Assembly: GCA_000720535.1 (NCBI GenBank)
Contig: JOAZ01000003.1
Span: 1-64,000, forward strand
DNA length: 64,000 nucleotides
Direction of reading: 5' to 3'
Origin: Streptomyces halstedii
GTDB lineage: Bacteria; Actinomycetota; Actinomycetes; Streptomycetales; Streptomycetaceae
Shown here: positions 8,405 to 16,973 of the stretch, one piece after another
Layout: each line of letters starts with the position of its first letter
Position numbering within the stretch: position 1 is the first letter of the stretch
Notes under the pieces: model-generated
The model's input: only the letters and a program-made list of their open reading frames with translations
What the model was told of the DNA's origin: nothing
The model's database searches: none
Program-made: the position numbers and the translations under genes

Positions 8405-9844
8405 TCACCCCCGGTACGTCTCCAGCAGCCGCAGCCAGACCTCGCTGATCGTCGGGTACGCCGGGACCGCGTGCCAGAGCCGGTCGAGGGGGACCTCGCC
8501 CGCCACCGCGACCGTCGCGGAGTGCAGCAGCTCACCGATGCCCGGCCCGACGAAGGTGACCCCGCGCAGGATCTCCCGGTCCAGGTCCACGACCATCCGG
8601 GCCCGTCCCCTGTACCCCTGCGCGAAGAGGCCGGAGCCCGCGACGGAGGCCAGGTCGTAGTCGACGGCCCGCACCCGGTGGCCCGCTTCCTCCGCCTCGG
8701 CCAGGGTGAGTCCGACCGAGGCGGCCTCCGGGTCGGTGAAGACGACCTGCGGTACGGCGGCGTGGTCGGCGGTGGCCGCGTACGCGCCCCACGGCTCGGT
8801 CCGCGACAGCGGGTCCCCCTGGGCGCGGGCCGCGATCGCGGCTCCCGCGACGCGGGCCTGGTACTTGCCCTGATGGGTCAGGAGCGCCCGGTGGTTGACG
8901 TCTCCGACGCCGTACAGCCAGTCGCTCCCCGTCACACGGCAGCTGTCGTCCACGTCCAGCCAGGAGCCGGGCTCCAGGCCCACGGTGTCCAGGCCCAGGT
9001 CGTCGGTGCGCGGGGCGCGGCCGGTGGCGAAGAGGATCTCGTCGGCCTCGACACCGGTGCCGTCGTCCAGTTCCACGGTGACGGGACCGTCCGGGCCGGC
9101 CCGGCGTACGGAGACCGCCGACACCCCGGTACGGACACGGGCTCCGGCCTCGGTCAGCGCGTCGGCGACCAGTTCCCCGGCGAAGGGTTCCATCTTGGGC
9201 AACAGCCGCTCGCCGCGGATCAGCATCGTCACCTGGGCGCCGAGCCCTTGCCAGGCGGTGGCCATCTCCACCCCGACCACTCCCCCGCCCACGACGACGA
9301 GCCGGCCGGGGACCTCCTTGGCGCTGGTGGCCTCCCGGCTGGTCCAGGGACGTACGTCGGCGACGCCCGGCAGGGCCGGTACGACGGCCCTGCTGCCGGT
9401 GCACACCGCGACGGCGTGGCGTGCGGTCAGGCGGGTCTCCCGGCCGTCCGGACCGGTGACGGAGACCTCGCGGACCCCGGTCAGCCGCCCCTTGCCTCGG
9501 TAGACGTCCGCGCCGACGCCGTCCAGCCAGGAGACCTGGCCCTCGTCCTTCCAGTGGGAGGCCTCCTCGTCGCGGTAGGCGAGGACGGCGTCCGCGTCGA
9601 GGGGCCCCTGGACGGCTCCGCCCAGACCGGGGACCTTGCGCGCGTCGGCGCGGGCCACGACCGGCCGCAGCAGGGCCTTGCTGGGCATGCAGGCCCAGTA
9701 CGAGCACTCGCCGCCGACGAGTTCGGACTCGACCACCGCGGTGCTCAGCCCGGCGGCCCTGGTGCGGTCCGCGACGTTCTCACCGACGGGCCCGGCGCCG
9801 ATCACCACGACGTCGTACGCGTTGTTCTTCGCTGCGTCAGTCAT
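8405..9844 (-). CDS. Pyridine nucleotide-disulfide oxidoreductase (class I, FAD)
   Basis: A 479-residue flavoprotein of the lipoamide dehydrogenase/mercuric reductase family. GAGPVG (16-21) binds FAD, VVVGGGVVGVEM binds NAD(P), and ATGRAPRTDDLGLD is the second FAD motif. The redox disulfide is GGECSYWACMPSK (C47, C52), where the usual bridge is CLNVGC. The C-terminus keeps the His-Glu dyad in WHAVPAYPTISE. Substrate unknown. It is divergent from a SigR-type thioredoxin gene, which makes a low-molecular-weight disulfide or thioredoxin-like partner plausible. ATG at 9844 begins MTDAAKNN, directly before the conserved domain; the upstream in-frame ATG at 9880 is less likely. Confidence 0.9.
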   Translation of the reverse strand: MTDAAKNNAYDVVVIGAGPVGENVADRTRAAGLSTAVVESELVGGECSYWACMPSKALLRPVVARADARKVPGLGGAVQGPLDADAVLAYRDEEASHWKDEGQVSWLDGVGADVYRGKGRLTGVREVSVTGPDGRETRLTARHAVAVCTGSRAVVPALPGVADVRPWTSREATSAKEVPGRLVVVGGGVVGVEMATAWQGLGAQVTMLIRGERLLPKMEPFAGELVADALTEAGARVRTGVSAVSVRRAGPDGPVTVELDDGTGVEADEILFATGRAPRTDDLGLDTVGLEPGSWLDVDDSCRVTGSDWLYGVGDVNHRALLTHQGKYQARVAGAAIAARAQGDPLSRTEPWGAYAATADHAAVPQVVFTDPEAASVGLTLAEAEEAGHRVRAVDYDLASVAGSGLFAQGYRGRARMVVDLDREILRGVTFVGPGIGELLHSATVAVAGEVPLDRLWHAVPAYPTISEVWLRLLETYRG

Positions 9845-9890
9845 GGGCCCAGTGTGATCGTGGGTGTGGGCGACGGCCACATGGGAAGGC

Positions 9891-9916
9891 GGAATAGCGC
9901 AAGCGACGTCGCCGTT
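9891..9916 (+). promoter_or_regulatory. SigR promoter of the thioredoxin gene
   Basis: GGAAT at 9891-9895, an 18-base spacer, and GTT at 9914-9916 give an exact SigR consensus match, 45 bases before the ATG at 9961. Confidence 0.85.
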
Positions 9917-9960
9917 GTGCGGGAACAGGTCCGAACGGACTCAGGAAGAGGTATCAGCGT

Positions 9961-10344
9961 ATGAGCACCGTAGAGCTCACCAAGGAAAACTTCGATCAGG
10001 TCGTGACCGACAACGACTTCCTGCTGATCGATTTCTGGGCTTCCTGGTGCGGGCCGTGTCGGCAGTTCGCGCCGGTGTACGACGCGGCGTCCGAGCGCCA
10101 CCCCGACCTGGTCTTCGCCAAGGTGGACACCGAGGCGCAGCAGGAGCTCGCGGCCGCCTTCGAGATCCGTTCCATTCCCACGCTGATGATCGTCCGTGAC
10201 AACGTGGCGGTCTTCTCCCAGCCCGGGGCGCTTCCGGAGTCGGCGCTCGAAGACGTCATCGGGCAGGCGCGGAAGCTGGACATGGACGAGGTCCGCGAGT
10301 CGGTCGAGCAGCAGAAGCAGCAGGCACAGCAGGAGAACCCGTAG
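9961..10344 (+). CDS. trxC: Thioredoxin, SigR-controlled
   Basis: A 127-residue thioredoxin with the active-site WCGPC (C30, C33) and the cis-proline motif IRSIPTLMI. It reduces protein disulfides in the cytoplasm using thioredoxin reductase, which is not in the window. A glutamine-rich tail of about 15 residues (EQQKQQAQQENP) extends beyond the usual 105-110-residue fold. The symbol is given because of the exact SigR promoter and the adjacent flavoprotein, an arrangement I recall for S. coelicolor trxC; this is not verified by alignment. ATG at 9961 is preceded by AGGAAGAGG. A hairpin terminator follows. Confidence 0.9.
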   Translation: MSTVELTKENFDQVVTDNDFLLIDFWASWCGPCRQFAPVYDAASERHPDLVFAKVDTEAQQELAAAFEIRSIPTLMIVRDNVAVFSQPGALPESALEDVIGQARKLDMDEVRESVEQQKQQAQQENP

Positions 10345-10368
10345 GTCCACGGATCCGTACGGCGGTCA

Positions 10369-10395
10369 GGGGCCGGACCCGGGAGGTCCGGCCCT
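10369..10395 (+). terminator. Terminator after the thioredoxin gene
   Basis: An 11-bp stem, 10369-10379 with 10385-10395 (one G-T pair), and a 5-base loop, 25 bases after the stop. Confidence 0.8.
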
Positions 10396-10510
10396 GAGAC
10401 TGTCCGGAACCGTTGAACACCGTACGGACACGCACCGGAACGCCCGTACGTCCACGCCCCGCACGCCCACGGCCCCGCGCCCGCCCGGGATCCGCGCGTG
10501 AGACGCGGTC

Positions 10511-10825
10511 TCAGCCCGTCGGCGCGTCCGTGCCCGGGGCGCCGGGGCCGTCTTCCTCCGGCCTCCCTCCGATGTGCTCCGCGATCCGGACCGTGAGGCC
10601 GTAGTCGATCTCCGTGCCGTCCACCAGGAGTGCCTCCACGGTGTGCGTCGCCGGATCGATGTCCGCCTCCACGCCCTCGCCCGTGTAGCGGGGGTAGCCC
10701 GACTCGCCCATGTCGCCGGTGGCCTCGACGACCGCCGAGCGGAGCGCCGTGTCCGGGTCGGGCGTCCTGGTGTCCGCCTCGTGTTCCGGGACCAGCAGGA
10801 TCTCGTAGCTCTGCGGATGGCTCAT
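10511..10825 (-). CDS. Small acidic hypothetical protein
   Basis: 104 residues, acidic and soluble (SYEILLVPEHEADTRTPDPD at the start, then ATHTVEALLVDGTEIDYGL). No signal peptide or membrane segment, and no family recognised. ATG at 10825 is the natural start; longer in-frame starts run into a duplicated 21-bp sequence. It lies 88 bases downstream of the LacI-type gene on the same strand and could share its transcript. Codon use is typical of the window, so it is likely a real gene. Confidence 0.65.
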   Translation of the reverse strand: MSHPQSYEILLVPEHEADTRTPDPDTALRSAVVEATGDMGESGYPRYTGEGVEADIDPATHTVEALLVDGTEIDYGLTVRIAEHIGGRPEEDGPGAPGTDAPTG

Positions 10826-10838
10826 GATGCCGACGCTA

Positions 10839-10893
10839 GACATCCGGCGCCGCCCGCGCACGTCGTGAGCGGGACATCCGGCGCCGCCCGCGC
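10839..10893. repeat. Direct repeat of a 21-bp sequence
   Basis: The 21 bases at 10839-10859, starting GACATCCGGCGCC, recur exactly at 10873-10893, 34 bases apart. They lie between the LacI-type gene and the small gene downstream. Confidence 0.85.
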
Positions 10894-10913
10894 GACGTGA
10901 GGTGACCGGCGCG

Positions 10914-11939
10914 TCAGCCCGACTCACGCGCCACGGTCCGGGCCCGCAGCAGATCGTGGCGCTCCGGTGCCCCGCCGGGATTCCTGACCAGCCGGTCGAT
11001 CATCTCGGCCGGCGGCTGCGCGGTGGCCAGTTCCATGCTGACGCTGCTGAGCCGGGGCCTCAGCAGCCGGCCGAGCATCAGGTCTCCGGCGCCGACCACC
11101 GCGGTCTCGGCGGGCACCTCGACGCCCGCGTCCTGAAGTGCCCTCATCAGCAGCATCGCGTACTCGTCGTCGTAGGCGAAAACGGAGTCCAGTCCCAAGG
11201 TCCGCCAGCGGGCGGCGAGTTCGGCGGCCGATGCCTCCTCGTAGCGCAGTGGCAGCCGCCGGACGCGTGCGCCGGCGCACGCCTCGGCGGCCTGGAGCGC
11301 CCCCGCCAGGCGGGGTTCGGAGAAGAGCGCGAGACCGGGTTCCCGGGGCATGACCACACCGATGCGGCGGCGGCCACGGGACAGCAGGTGCCGTACGGCG
11401 CTGCCGCCGACCTCCCGCTGGTCCAGGACCAGGGCGTGGGCGCCCTCCACCGGCTGCGGGCCGAGCGTGATCACCGCCTTGGCGCCGGACCGCGTCAGCA
11501 TGCCTATGCCGTGCGGGGTGAGCGGCACACCGGCGGGTGCGACGACGGCGACCGGCCGGAGTTCGGCCCAGGCCCTGACGGCCTCGTCGGGGTCGAGTCC
11601 GGCGCTGCCGTACTGCACGACGGTGTAGTCCAGGCGGCGCAGATCCGACTGGAGGTCCGTGAAGAAGCGCCGCTGGAGGAGGCCGGCCGGGAGGTGCGTG
11701 GCGGGCAGCAGCACCATCCGGCTGTGCCCGGCCCGCAGGCTGCGGGCCGCCGCGTGCGGGACGTAACCGAGGTCGAACGCCGCCGCTCTGACGCGGCGTC
11801 GGGTGGCGTCGCTGATCCGCACGGTGGTGTTGTCGTTCAGTACGTAGGACACGGTGGCCCGGGAGACCCCGGCGGCCTGGGCCACGTCGGCGCTGGTCGG
11901 GACGGAGGTGCGAGCGAACTGCTCGGGTAACTGGCTCAT
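10914..11939 (-). CDS. LacI-family transcriptional regulator
   Basis: A 341-residue LacI/GalR regulator. The N-terminal helix-turn-helix is TSADVAQAAGVSRATVSYVLND (about residues 15-36), followed by the hinge helix SDATRRRVRAAAFDLGYVPHAAARSLR. The remainder is a periplasmic-binding-protein-like effector domain. The effector sugar is unknown and no transporter or glycosidase lies beside it. ATG at 11939 follows GGAAG, which itself is part of two overlapping palindromes (CTTCCGGAAG at 11942-11951 and GGAAG-T-CTTCC at 11947-11957) that could be an autoregulatory operator. Confidence 0.92.
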   Translation of the reverse strand: MSQLPEQFARTSVPTSADVAQAAGVSRATVSYVLNDNTTVRISDATRRRVRAAAFDLGYVPHAAARSLRAGHSRMVLLPATHLPAGLLQRRFFTDLQSDLRRLDYTVVQYGSAGLDPDEAVRAWAELRPVAVVAPAGVPLTPHGIGMLTRSGAKAVITLGPQPVEGAHALVLDQREVGGSAVRHLLSRGRRRIGVVMPREPGLALFSEPRLAGALQAAEACAGARVRRLPLRYEEASAAELAARWRTLGLDSVFAYDDEYAMLLMRALQDAGVEVPAETAVVGAGDLMLGRLLRPRLSSVSMELATAQPPAEMIDRLVRNPGGAPERHDLLRARTVARESG

Positions 11940-12136
11940 GGCTTCCGGAAGTCTTCCAGACCCGGGGGGCGGGGTCGTGGACCGGGGCCACCGGTGCCGG
12001 GCCCCGACCCTCACGCTGAAGTGGAGGTCGACGGTTACCTCTCCGGGACGGGCGACGGAGGGTCCGGGCGCGCCCGGGGACCAGGAATCCCGGCCCCGCT
12101 CCGTGGCCGCCGGACCATCCGCTCTACGGTGTTGCG

Positions 12137-12604
12137 ATGACGATTCGCCACCAGGACCACAGCAGCGACAGCTCCACCGACTTCCCCGGCCGGACCGGCC
12201 CCGCGGCCACCGTCGAGGCCGACCCGCTCGACGTGGGCCCCGTCCGCACCTCGTACGCCCCCGACCGCGACGGTGACCCCGACCCCGGGGAGATCGTGTG
12301 GACCTGGGTGCCGTTCGAGGAGAACGACGGGCGGGGCAAGGACCGGCCGGTGCTGGTCGTGGCCCGGGAGGGAGCGGGCACGGTCCTCGCGGTGCAGTTG
12401 TCGAGCAAGCGGCACGACCAGGATCACGAGTGGGTGTCGCTCGGGGCCGGCCCGTGGGACAGCTCGGGGCGGCCGTCCTGGGTGGACCTGGACCGGGTGC
12501 TGCGGGTGCACGAGAACGGCATGCGGCGTGAGGCCTGTGCGCTGGACCGGGGCCGTTTCGACCTGGTCGTGGGACGCCTGCGGGAGCGCTACGGCTGGAA
12601 CTGA
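12137..12604 (+). CDS. PemK/MazF-like family protein, no adjacent antitoxin
   Basis: 155 residues. The C-terminal two-thirds (from PGEIVWTWVPFEENDGRGKDRPVLVV, about residues 50-75, to the end) has the strand order and RPVLVV signature of the PemK/MazF endoribonuclease fold. The first 45 residues are acidic and probably disordered. MazF proteins cut single-stranded RNA. No small antitoxin ORF is seen upstream or downstream, and the usual GD(I/V) opening reads GEIVW, so this may be a solitary, non-toxic paralogue. The last 16 bases overlap the oppositely oriented PARG gene. A ribosome site is weak at 12137. Confidence 0.75.
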   Translation: MTIRHQDHSSDSSTDFPGRTGPAATVEADPLDVGPVRTSYAPDRDGDPDPGEIVWTWVPFEENDGRGKDRPVLVVAREGAGTVLAVQLSSKRHDQDHEWVSLGAGPWDSSGRPSWVDLDRVLRVHENGMRREACALDRGRFDLVVGRLRERYGWN

Positions 12605-13425
12605 GCGGCGAACACCCGGGTGAACGCGTCCCGGACGGGGAACCGGGGGCCGCGCTCCAGGATGCCGAAGACGACCTGCTCGAAGTGGCCGGCGAACCGG
12701 CCCCGGCCGGCCAGCAGGGTGTGGAAGGCCCCGGCCACCTCGGCCGGGTCGTTCCGGAACACCCCGCACCCCCAGGCGCCGAGCACCAGCCGGCGGTAGC
12801 CGCACGCCGCGGCAACTTCGAGGACCCGCTCGGCCCGGCTCGCGAGCGCCGCGGGAACGAGGTGCGCGCGCTCCGGTTCGCGGGCGCGGACGACCCCGGC
12901 GTTCGGCGCGGGCGAGGTGAGGAACCCCGCGGTGAAGGGGGCGTCCAGGAAGCGGCCCCGGTCGTCGCGGAAGACCGGTACCCCGGGCGAGTGGATGACG
13001 TGGTCGCTGTACAGGGCGCTGCGTTCGGCACGGTGGCGGGCGTAGTACTCGGGTGCCCGCAGCAGGGTGGCGTAGAGCGCCGAGCCGCGGCACAGGGCCT
13101 CTTCCTGGGCCTGCGCGCCGTTGAGGTAGCCGCCGCCGGGATTGCGGGCGGAGGCGTAGGTGAGCACCGCCACCGCGCCGGGTGAGGCGGCCGTCATCCG
13201 CCGCGCCGCCCGCAGGCTGCTCTCGCCGGTGACCTCGAAGACCGGGGTGCGGTCGGTGTCCAGCACCGCGACGTCCACCGGCTCGGGACCGTACAGCCGG
13301 GTGCCGGAGAGCGCGGCGGACAGCGCGCGTCCGATCGGCACCTCGCGCCCGTCGGCGGTGCGGTAGCGGCCGGCCGCGACGACGTCCTCCGTCTCGCGCG
13401 CGATCCCGCGCAGTCGTGCGCTCAT
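12589..13425 (-). CDS. Bacterial-type poly(ADP-ribose) glycohydrolase (TIGR02452/DUF2263 macrodomain)
   Basis: 278 residues. NPGGGYLNGAQAQEEALCR contains the PARG signature GGG-x7-QEE (G97-G99, Q107-E109), in which the second Glu is catalytic in the characterised actinobacterial enzyme. LGAWGCGVFRNDP near the C-terminus is the macrodomain phosphate/ribose loop. The predicted activity is removal of ADP-ribose polymers from proteins. ATG at 13425 is preceded by ACGGGGGAGC. The 3' end overlaps the convergent MazF-like gene by 16 bp. No poly(ADP-ribose) polymerase gene is in the window. Confidence 0.88.
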   Translation of the reverse strand: MSARLRGIARETEDVVAAGRYRTADGREVPIGRALSAALSGTRLYGPEPVDVAVLDTDRTPVFEVTGESSLRAARRMTAASPGAVAVLTYASARNPGGGYLNGAQAQEEALCRGSALYATLLRAPEYYARHRAERSALYSDHVIHSPGVPVFRDDRGRFLDAPFTAGFLTSPAPNAGVVRAREPERAHLVPAALASRAERVLEVAAACGYRRLVLGAWGCGVFRNDPAEVAGAFHTLLAGRGRFAGHFEQVVFGILERGPRFPVRDAFTRVFAAQFQP

Positions 13426-13573
13426 CGGCGCTCCCCCGTGTGGTGCATACGGGGCATGCTGGACGTCCGCGCGGCATGGACGCAAGCGGTTTTCCGTCGT
13501 CCGGGGGCACCCTTGTGCGAACTCCCGTTACGGGTTTGGGTGGTAGGGACGCACCCGAAGAGGAGGCCCCAGC

Positions 13574-14875
13574 ATGCCCCTGGACACTCCCGGCGCGCGC
13601 GGTCCGGCCGTCGAGGCCGAGCCCCTCGGCGAGAACGAGGCGGAGGACCGGCTGCGCGGCATATGTTTCAAGACGGGACCGCCCCGGACCGTCGGTGTGG
13701 AGCTCGAATGGCTCATCCACGACCGTGAGCGTCCCGAGGTCGCCGTCTCCCACGAGCGTCTGACCGCCGCCGCCGAAGCCGTGCGCGCGACCCCGCTGGA
13801 CTCGGCCCTGACGTTCGAGCCGGGCGGGCAGCTGGAGCTCAGTTCCCGGCCCGCCGGATCCCTGACGGCCTGCGTCGACGCCGTCGCCGCCGATCTGGCC
13901 GCCGTGCGCGCCGTCCTCGACCGGTCGGGACTCGAACCGGTCGGCCTCGGCGTCGATCCGCGGCACCCGCCCCGCAGACTGCTCCAGGAGCCGCGTTACA
14001 CCGCCATGGAGACGGCGCTCGACCGCTCGGGGAGCGCCGGGCGGGCCATGATGTGCACCTCCGCCTCCGTCCAGGTCTGTGTGGACGCCGGCGAGGAGGA
14101 ACCGGGCCCGCTGGGGTACGGGCGGCGCTGGCAGCTGGCGCATCTGCTGGGCGCGGTGCTCGTGGCCGCGTTCGCCAACTCGCCGTACCGGCAGGGGGTG
14201 CGCACCGGCTGGCGGTCCACCCGGCAGGCGTTGTGGGACGCGCTCGACCCGGCCAGGTCGCTGGCCCCGGCGGGCCGCGGGTCGCCGCGGGACGCCTGGA
14301 CGGCCCATGTGCTGGACACCTCGGTCATGTGCGTCCGCAGCGACGACGGCACGCCCTGGGGCGTCCCCGAGGGGCTGACCTTCCGGGACTGGATCCGCGG
14401 GGGCTCGCCCCGGCCGCCGGTCCTGGCCGATCTCGACTACCACGTGACGACGCTGTTCCCGCCGGTGCGCCCGCGCGGCCACCTGGAACTGCGCATGATC
14501 GACGCCCAGTCGGGACCTGACGGCTGGCTGGTGCCGCTGGCCGTCACCACTGCTCTCTTCGACGACCCGGAGGCGGCCGAGACCGTGTACCGCACCGTGA
14601 AGCCCCTGGCCGAGACGGCGGGCCCGTCTCCGGCGCCCCGCAATCCGTTATGGCGGACCGCCGCCCGCGACGGGCTCGCCGATCCCGAGCTGGCCGCCGC
14701 CGCCGCGGTGTGTTTCGCCGCCGCCGCGCGGGCGCTGCCCCGGCTCGGCGCGAGCGGCCCGGTCCGCGACGCCGTGGCCGCCTTCACCGACCGGTACGTG
14801 GCACGGGGCCGCTGCCCCGCGGACGACCTGCCCGACCCGGCCTCGGCCCGGCACGGAAGGGGCGCGGGCCGATGA
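13574..14875 (+). CDS. egtA: Glutamate-cysteine ligase EgtA (ergothioneine pathway)
   Basis: 433 residues, GCS2-type ATP-dependent ligase that makes gamma-glutamylcysteine, the sulfur donor for ergothioneine. TVGVELEWLIHD (39-50), ALTFEPGGQLELSSRP and RAMMCTSASVQVCVD are the family motifs for ATP, glutamate and metal binding. ATG at 13574 follows GAGGAGG. It is the first gene of a tightly coupled operon; its stop overlaps the start of egtB as ATGA. The order egtA-B-C-D and the four-base overlaps leave little doubt. The C-S lyase EgtE is not present locally. Confidence 0.95.
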   Translation: MPLDTPGARGPAVEAEPLGENEAEDRLRGICFKTGPPRTVGVELEWLIHDRERPEVAVSHERLTAAAEAVRATPLDSALTFEPGGQLELSSRPAGSLTACVDAVAADLAAVRAVLDRSGLEPVGLGVDPRHPPRRLLQEPRYTAMETALDRSGSAGRAMMCTSASVQVCVDAGEEEPGPLGYGRRWQLAHLLGAVLVAAFANSPYRQGVRTGWRSTRQALWDALDPARSLAPAGRGSPRDAWTAHVLDTSVMCVRSDDGTPWGVPEGLTFRDWIRGGSPRPPVLADLDYHVTTLFPPVRPRGHLELRMIDAQSGPDGWLVPLAVTTALFDDPEAAETVYRTVKPLAETAGPSPAPRNPLWRTAARDGLADPELAAAAAVCFAAAARALPRLGASGPVRDAVAAFTDRYVARGRCPADDLPDPASARHGRGAGR

Positions 14876-16218
14876 CCGACACCGCGCCCGGTCTCCCCCA
14901 CGACCGAGAGCTCGACGCCGAGGCCCTGCGCGAGCGTGCCCTCGCGGCGCTGGTCGCCGCCCGCGAGCGCACCGCCCTGCTCACCGACAGCGTCGACGAC
15001 CACGACCTCACCGCCCAGCACTCCCCGCTGATGTCGCCCCTGGTGTGGGACCTGGCGCACATCGGGAACCAGGAGGAGCTGTGGCTGCTGCGGGCCGTGG
15101 GCGGGCGGGAGGCGATGCGCCCGGAGATCGACGGGCTGTACGACGCGTTCGAGCACTCCCGCGCCAGCCGTCCCTCGCTCCCCCTGCTGCCGCCCGCCGA
15201 GGCGCGGGCCTACGCCGCCGAGGTGCGCGGCAGGGCGCTGGACATCCTCGACGGCGCGCCGCTGCACGGGGCGGGCCGCCCGCTCGAACGGGCGGGCTTC
15301 GCCTTCGGCATGATCGCCCAGCACGAACAGCAGCACGACGAGACGATGCTGATCACCCATCAGCTGCGCGCGGGTCCGGCGGTGCTCGGCGCCCCGGAAC
15401 CGCCCCGTCCGACGGACGCGGCCCCGCTTGCCGCCGCCGAAGTGCTGGTCGAGGGCGGCCCGTTCACCATGGGGACGTCCACGGAGCCCTGGGCGCTGGA
15501 CAACGAACGCCCCGCGCACCGCCGGGAGGTGGACGGTTTCTTCATCGACACCGCTCCGGTGACCTGCGGTGCCTACCTGCGGTTCGTCGAGGACGGCGGC
15601 TACCGCGACCCGCGCTGGTGGGAGCCCGCGGGCTGGGCGATGGTCCGCGCACACGAGCTGTCCGCACCGTTGTTCTGGCACCGGGACGCCGGGCAGTGGC
15701 TGCGGCGGCGGTTCGGGGTGACCGAACCGGTGCCCGCCGACGAGCCGGTGCTGCACGTCAGCTGGTACGAGGCCGACGCGTACGCCCGGTGGGCGGGCAG
15801 GCGGCTGCCGACCGAGGCGGAGTGGGAGAAGGCGGCCCGGCACGACCCGGTGGCGGGCCGCTCGCTGCGCTATCCGTGGGGCGACGGCGATCCAACCCCG
15901 GACCACGCCAACCTGGGCCAGCGCCATCTGCGTCCGGCGGCCGCCGGGGCGTATCCGGCGGGCCGGGCGCCCTCGGGCGCCGGTCAGCTGATCGGTGACG
16001 TGTGGGAGTGGACGGCGAGCGACTTCCTGCCCTATCCCGGGTTCGTGGCCTTCCCGTACCGGGAGTACTCGGAGGTGTTCTTCGGGCCGGAGCACAAGGT
16101 GCTGCGCGGGGGGTCGTTCGCGGTGGACCCGGTGGCCTGCCGGGGCACGTTCCGCAACTGGGACCTGCCGGTGCGCCGCCAGATCTTCTCCGGCTTCCGG
16201 ACCGCGAGGGATGCCTGA
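14872..16218 (+). CDS. egtB: Ergothioneine sulfoxide synthase EgtB
   Basis: 448 residues. An N-terminal DinB-like domain with the three-histidine iron site (H63 in DLAHIGNQ; H151 and H155 in HEQQHDE), then a C-type-lectin/FGE-sulfatase domain from about residue 195 to the end (GGPFTMGTS, PTEAEWEKAAR, GDVWEWTASDF). The non-haem iron enzyme joins gamma-glutamylcysteine to hercynine with oxygen. It starts at the ATG in the ATGA overlap with egtA and ends in a TGATG overlap with egtC. Confidence 0.96.
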   Translation: MTDTAPGLPHDRELDAEALRERALAALVAARERTALLTDSVDDHDLTAQHSPLMSPLVWDLAHIGNQEELWLLRAVGGREAMRPEIDGLYDAFEHSRASRPSLPLLPPAEARAYAAEVRGRALDILDGAPLHGAGRPLERAGFAFGMIAQHEQQHDETMLITHQLRAGPAVLGAPEPPRPTDAAPLAAAEVLVEGGPFTMGTSTEPWALDNERPAHRREVDGFFIDTAPVTCGAYLRFVEDGGYRDPRWWEPAGWAMVRAHELSAPLFWHRDAGQWLRRRFGVTEPVPADEPVLHVSWYEADAYARWAGRRLPTEAEWEKAARHDPVAGRSLRYPWGDGDPTPDHANLGQRHLRPAAAGAYPAGRAPSGAGQLIGDVWEWTASDFLPYPGFVAFPYREYSEVFFGPEHKVLRGGSFAVDPVACRGTFRNWDLPVRRQIFSGFRTARDA

Positions 16219-16973
16219 TGTGCCGTCATATCGCCTACCTGGGGCCGCCGGTGGCGCTCGGGGAGATACTCACCGTCCCGGCGCACTCGCTCGTACGCCA
16301 GTCCTGGGAGCCCCGGCGCCAGCGGTCCGGCACGGTCAACGCGGACGGATTCGGGGTCGGCTGGTACGCGGACGGGGACCCGGTGCCAGGCCGCTACCGC
16401 CGGAGCGGGCCCGTCTGGGGCGACGAGACGTTCGCCGATCTGGCCCGGGTGGTGCGCAGTACGGCGCTGCTCGGTGCCGTACGGGACGCCACCCGGGCGG
16501 GCGCGGACAAGGAGGCCGCCGCCGCGCCGTTCGCCTCGGGTCCCCTGCTGTTCAGCCACAACGGGGCGGTAGCGGGCTGGCCCGGTTCGCTGGTGCCACT
16601 GGCCGGCGCCCTGCCGCCCGAACGGCTGCTCGCCCTCGCGGCGCGCAGTGATTCGGCGCTGGTCTGGGCGCTGGTGCTCCACCGGATCGCCGAGGGGGAC
16701 GAGAGCGCCGACGCGGTCGCGGCCACGGTGCTGGACATCGCGGGGGCGGCTCCCGGTTCCCGTCTCAATCTGCTGCTCACCGACGGCGCGGTGATCGTGG
16801 CGACCGCGTGGGGCGACTCGCTCTGGTACCTCCACGAGCCGGGCCTGCGCACGGTGGTGGCCTCCGAGCCGTACGACGACTCCCCGTCGTGGCACGAGGT
16901 CCCCGACCGCACGCTGCTGGCCGCGACCCGCGACGACGTCCTGCTGACCCCGCTCAAGGAGCCCTCCGCGTGA
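16218..16973 (+). CDS. egtC: Class II glutamine amidotransferase EgtC
   Basis: 251 residues with an N-terminal-nucleophile fold. Cys2 (MCRHIAYLG) is the catalytic nucleophile after Met removal, and LLFSHNGAVAGW and NADGFGVGWY are conserved active-site loops. It hydrolyses the gamma-glutamyl group from the EgtB product. ATG at 16218 overlaps the stop of egtB (TGATG), and its own TGA overlaps the GTG of egtD. The in-frame region upstream of 16218 belongs to egtB. Confidence 0.96.
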   Translation: MCRHIAYLGPPVALGEILTVPAHSLVRQSWEPRRQRSGTVNADGFGVGWYADGDPVPGRYRRSGPVWGDETFADLARVVRSTALLGAVRDATRAGADKEAAAAPFASGPLLFSHNGAVAGWPGSLVPLAGALPPERLLALAARSDSALVWALVLHRIAEGDESADAVAATVLDIAGAAPGSRLNLLLTDGAVIVATAWGDSLWYLHEPGLRTVVASEPYDDSPSWHEVPDRTLLAATRDDVLLTPLKEPSA

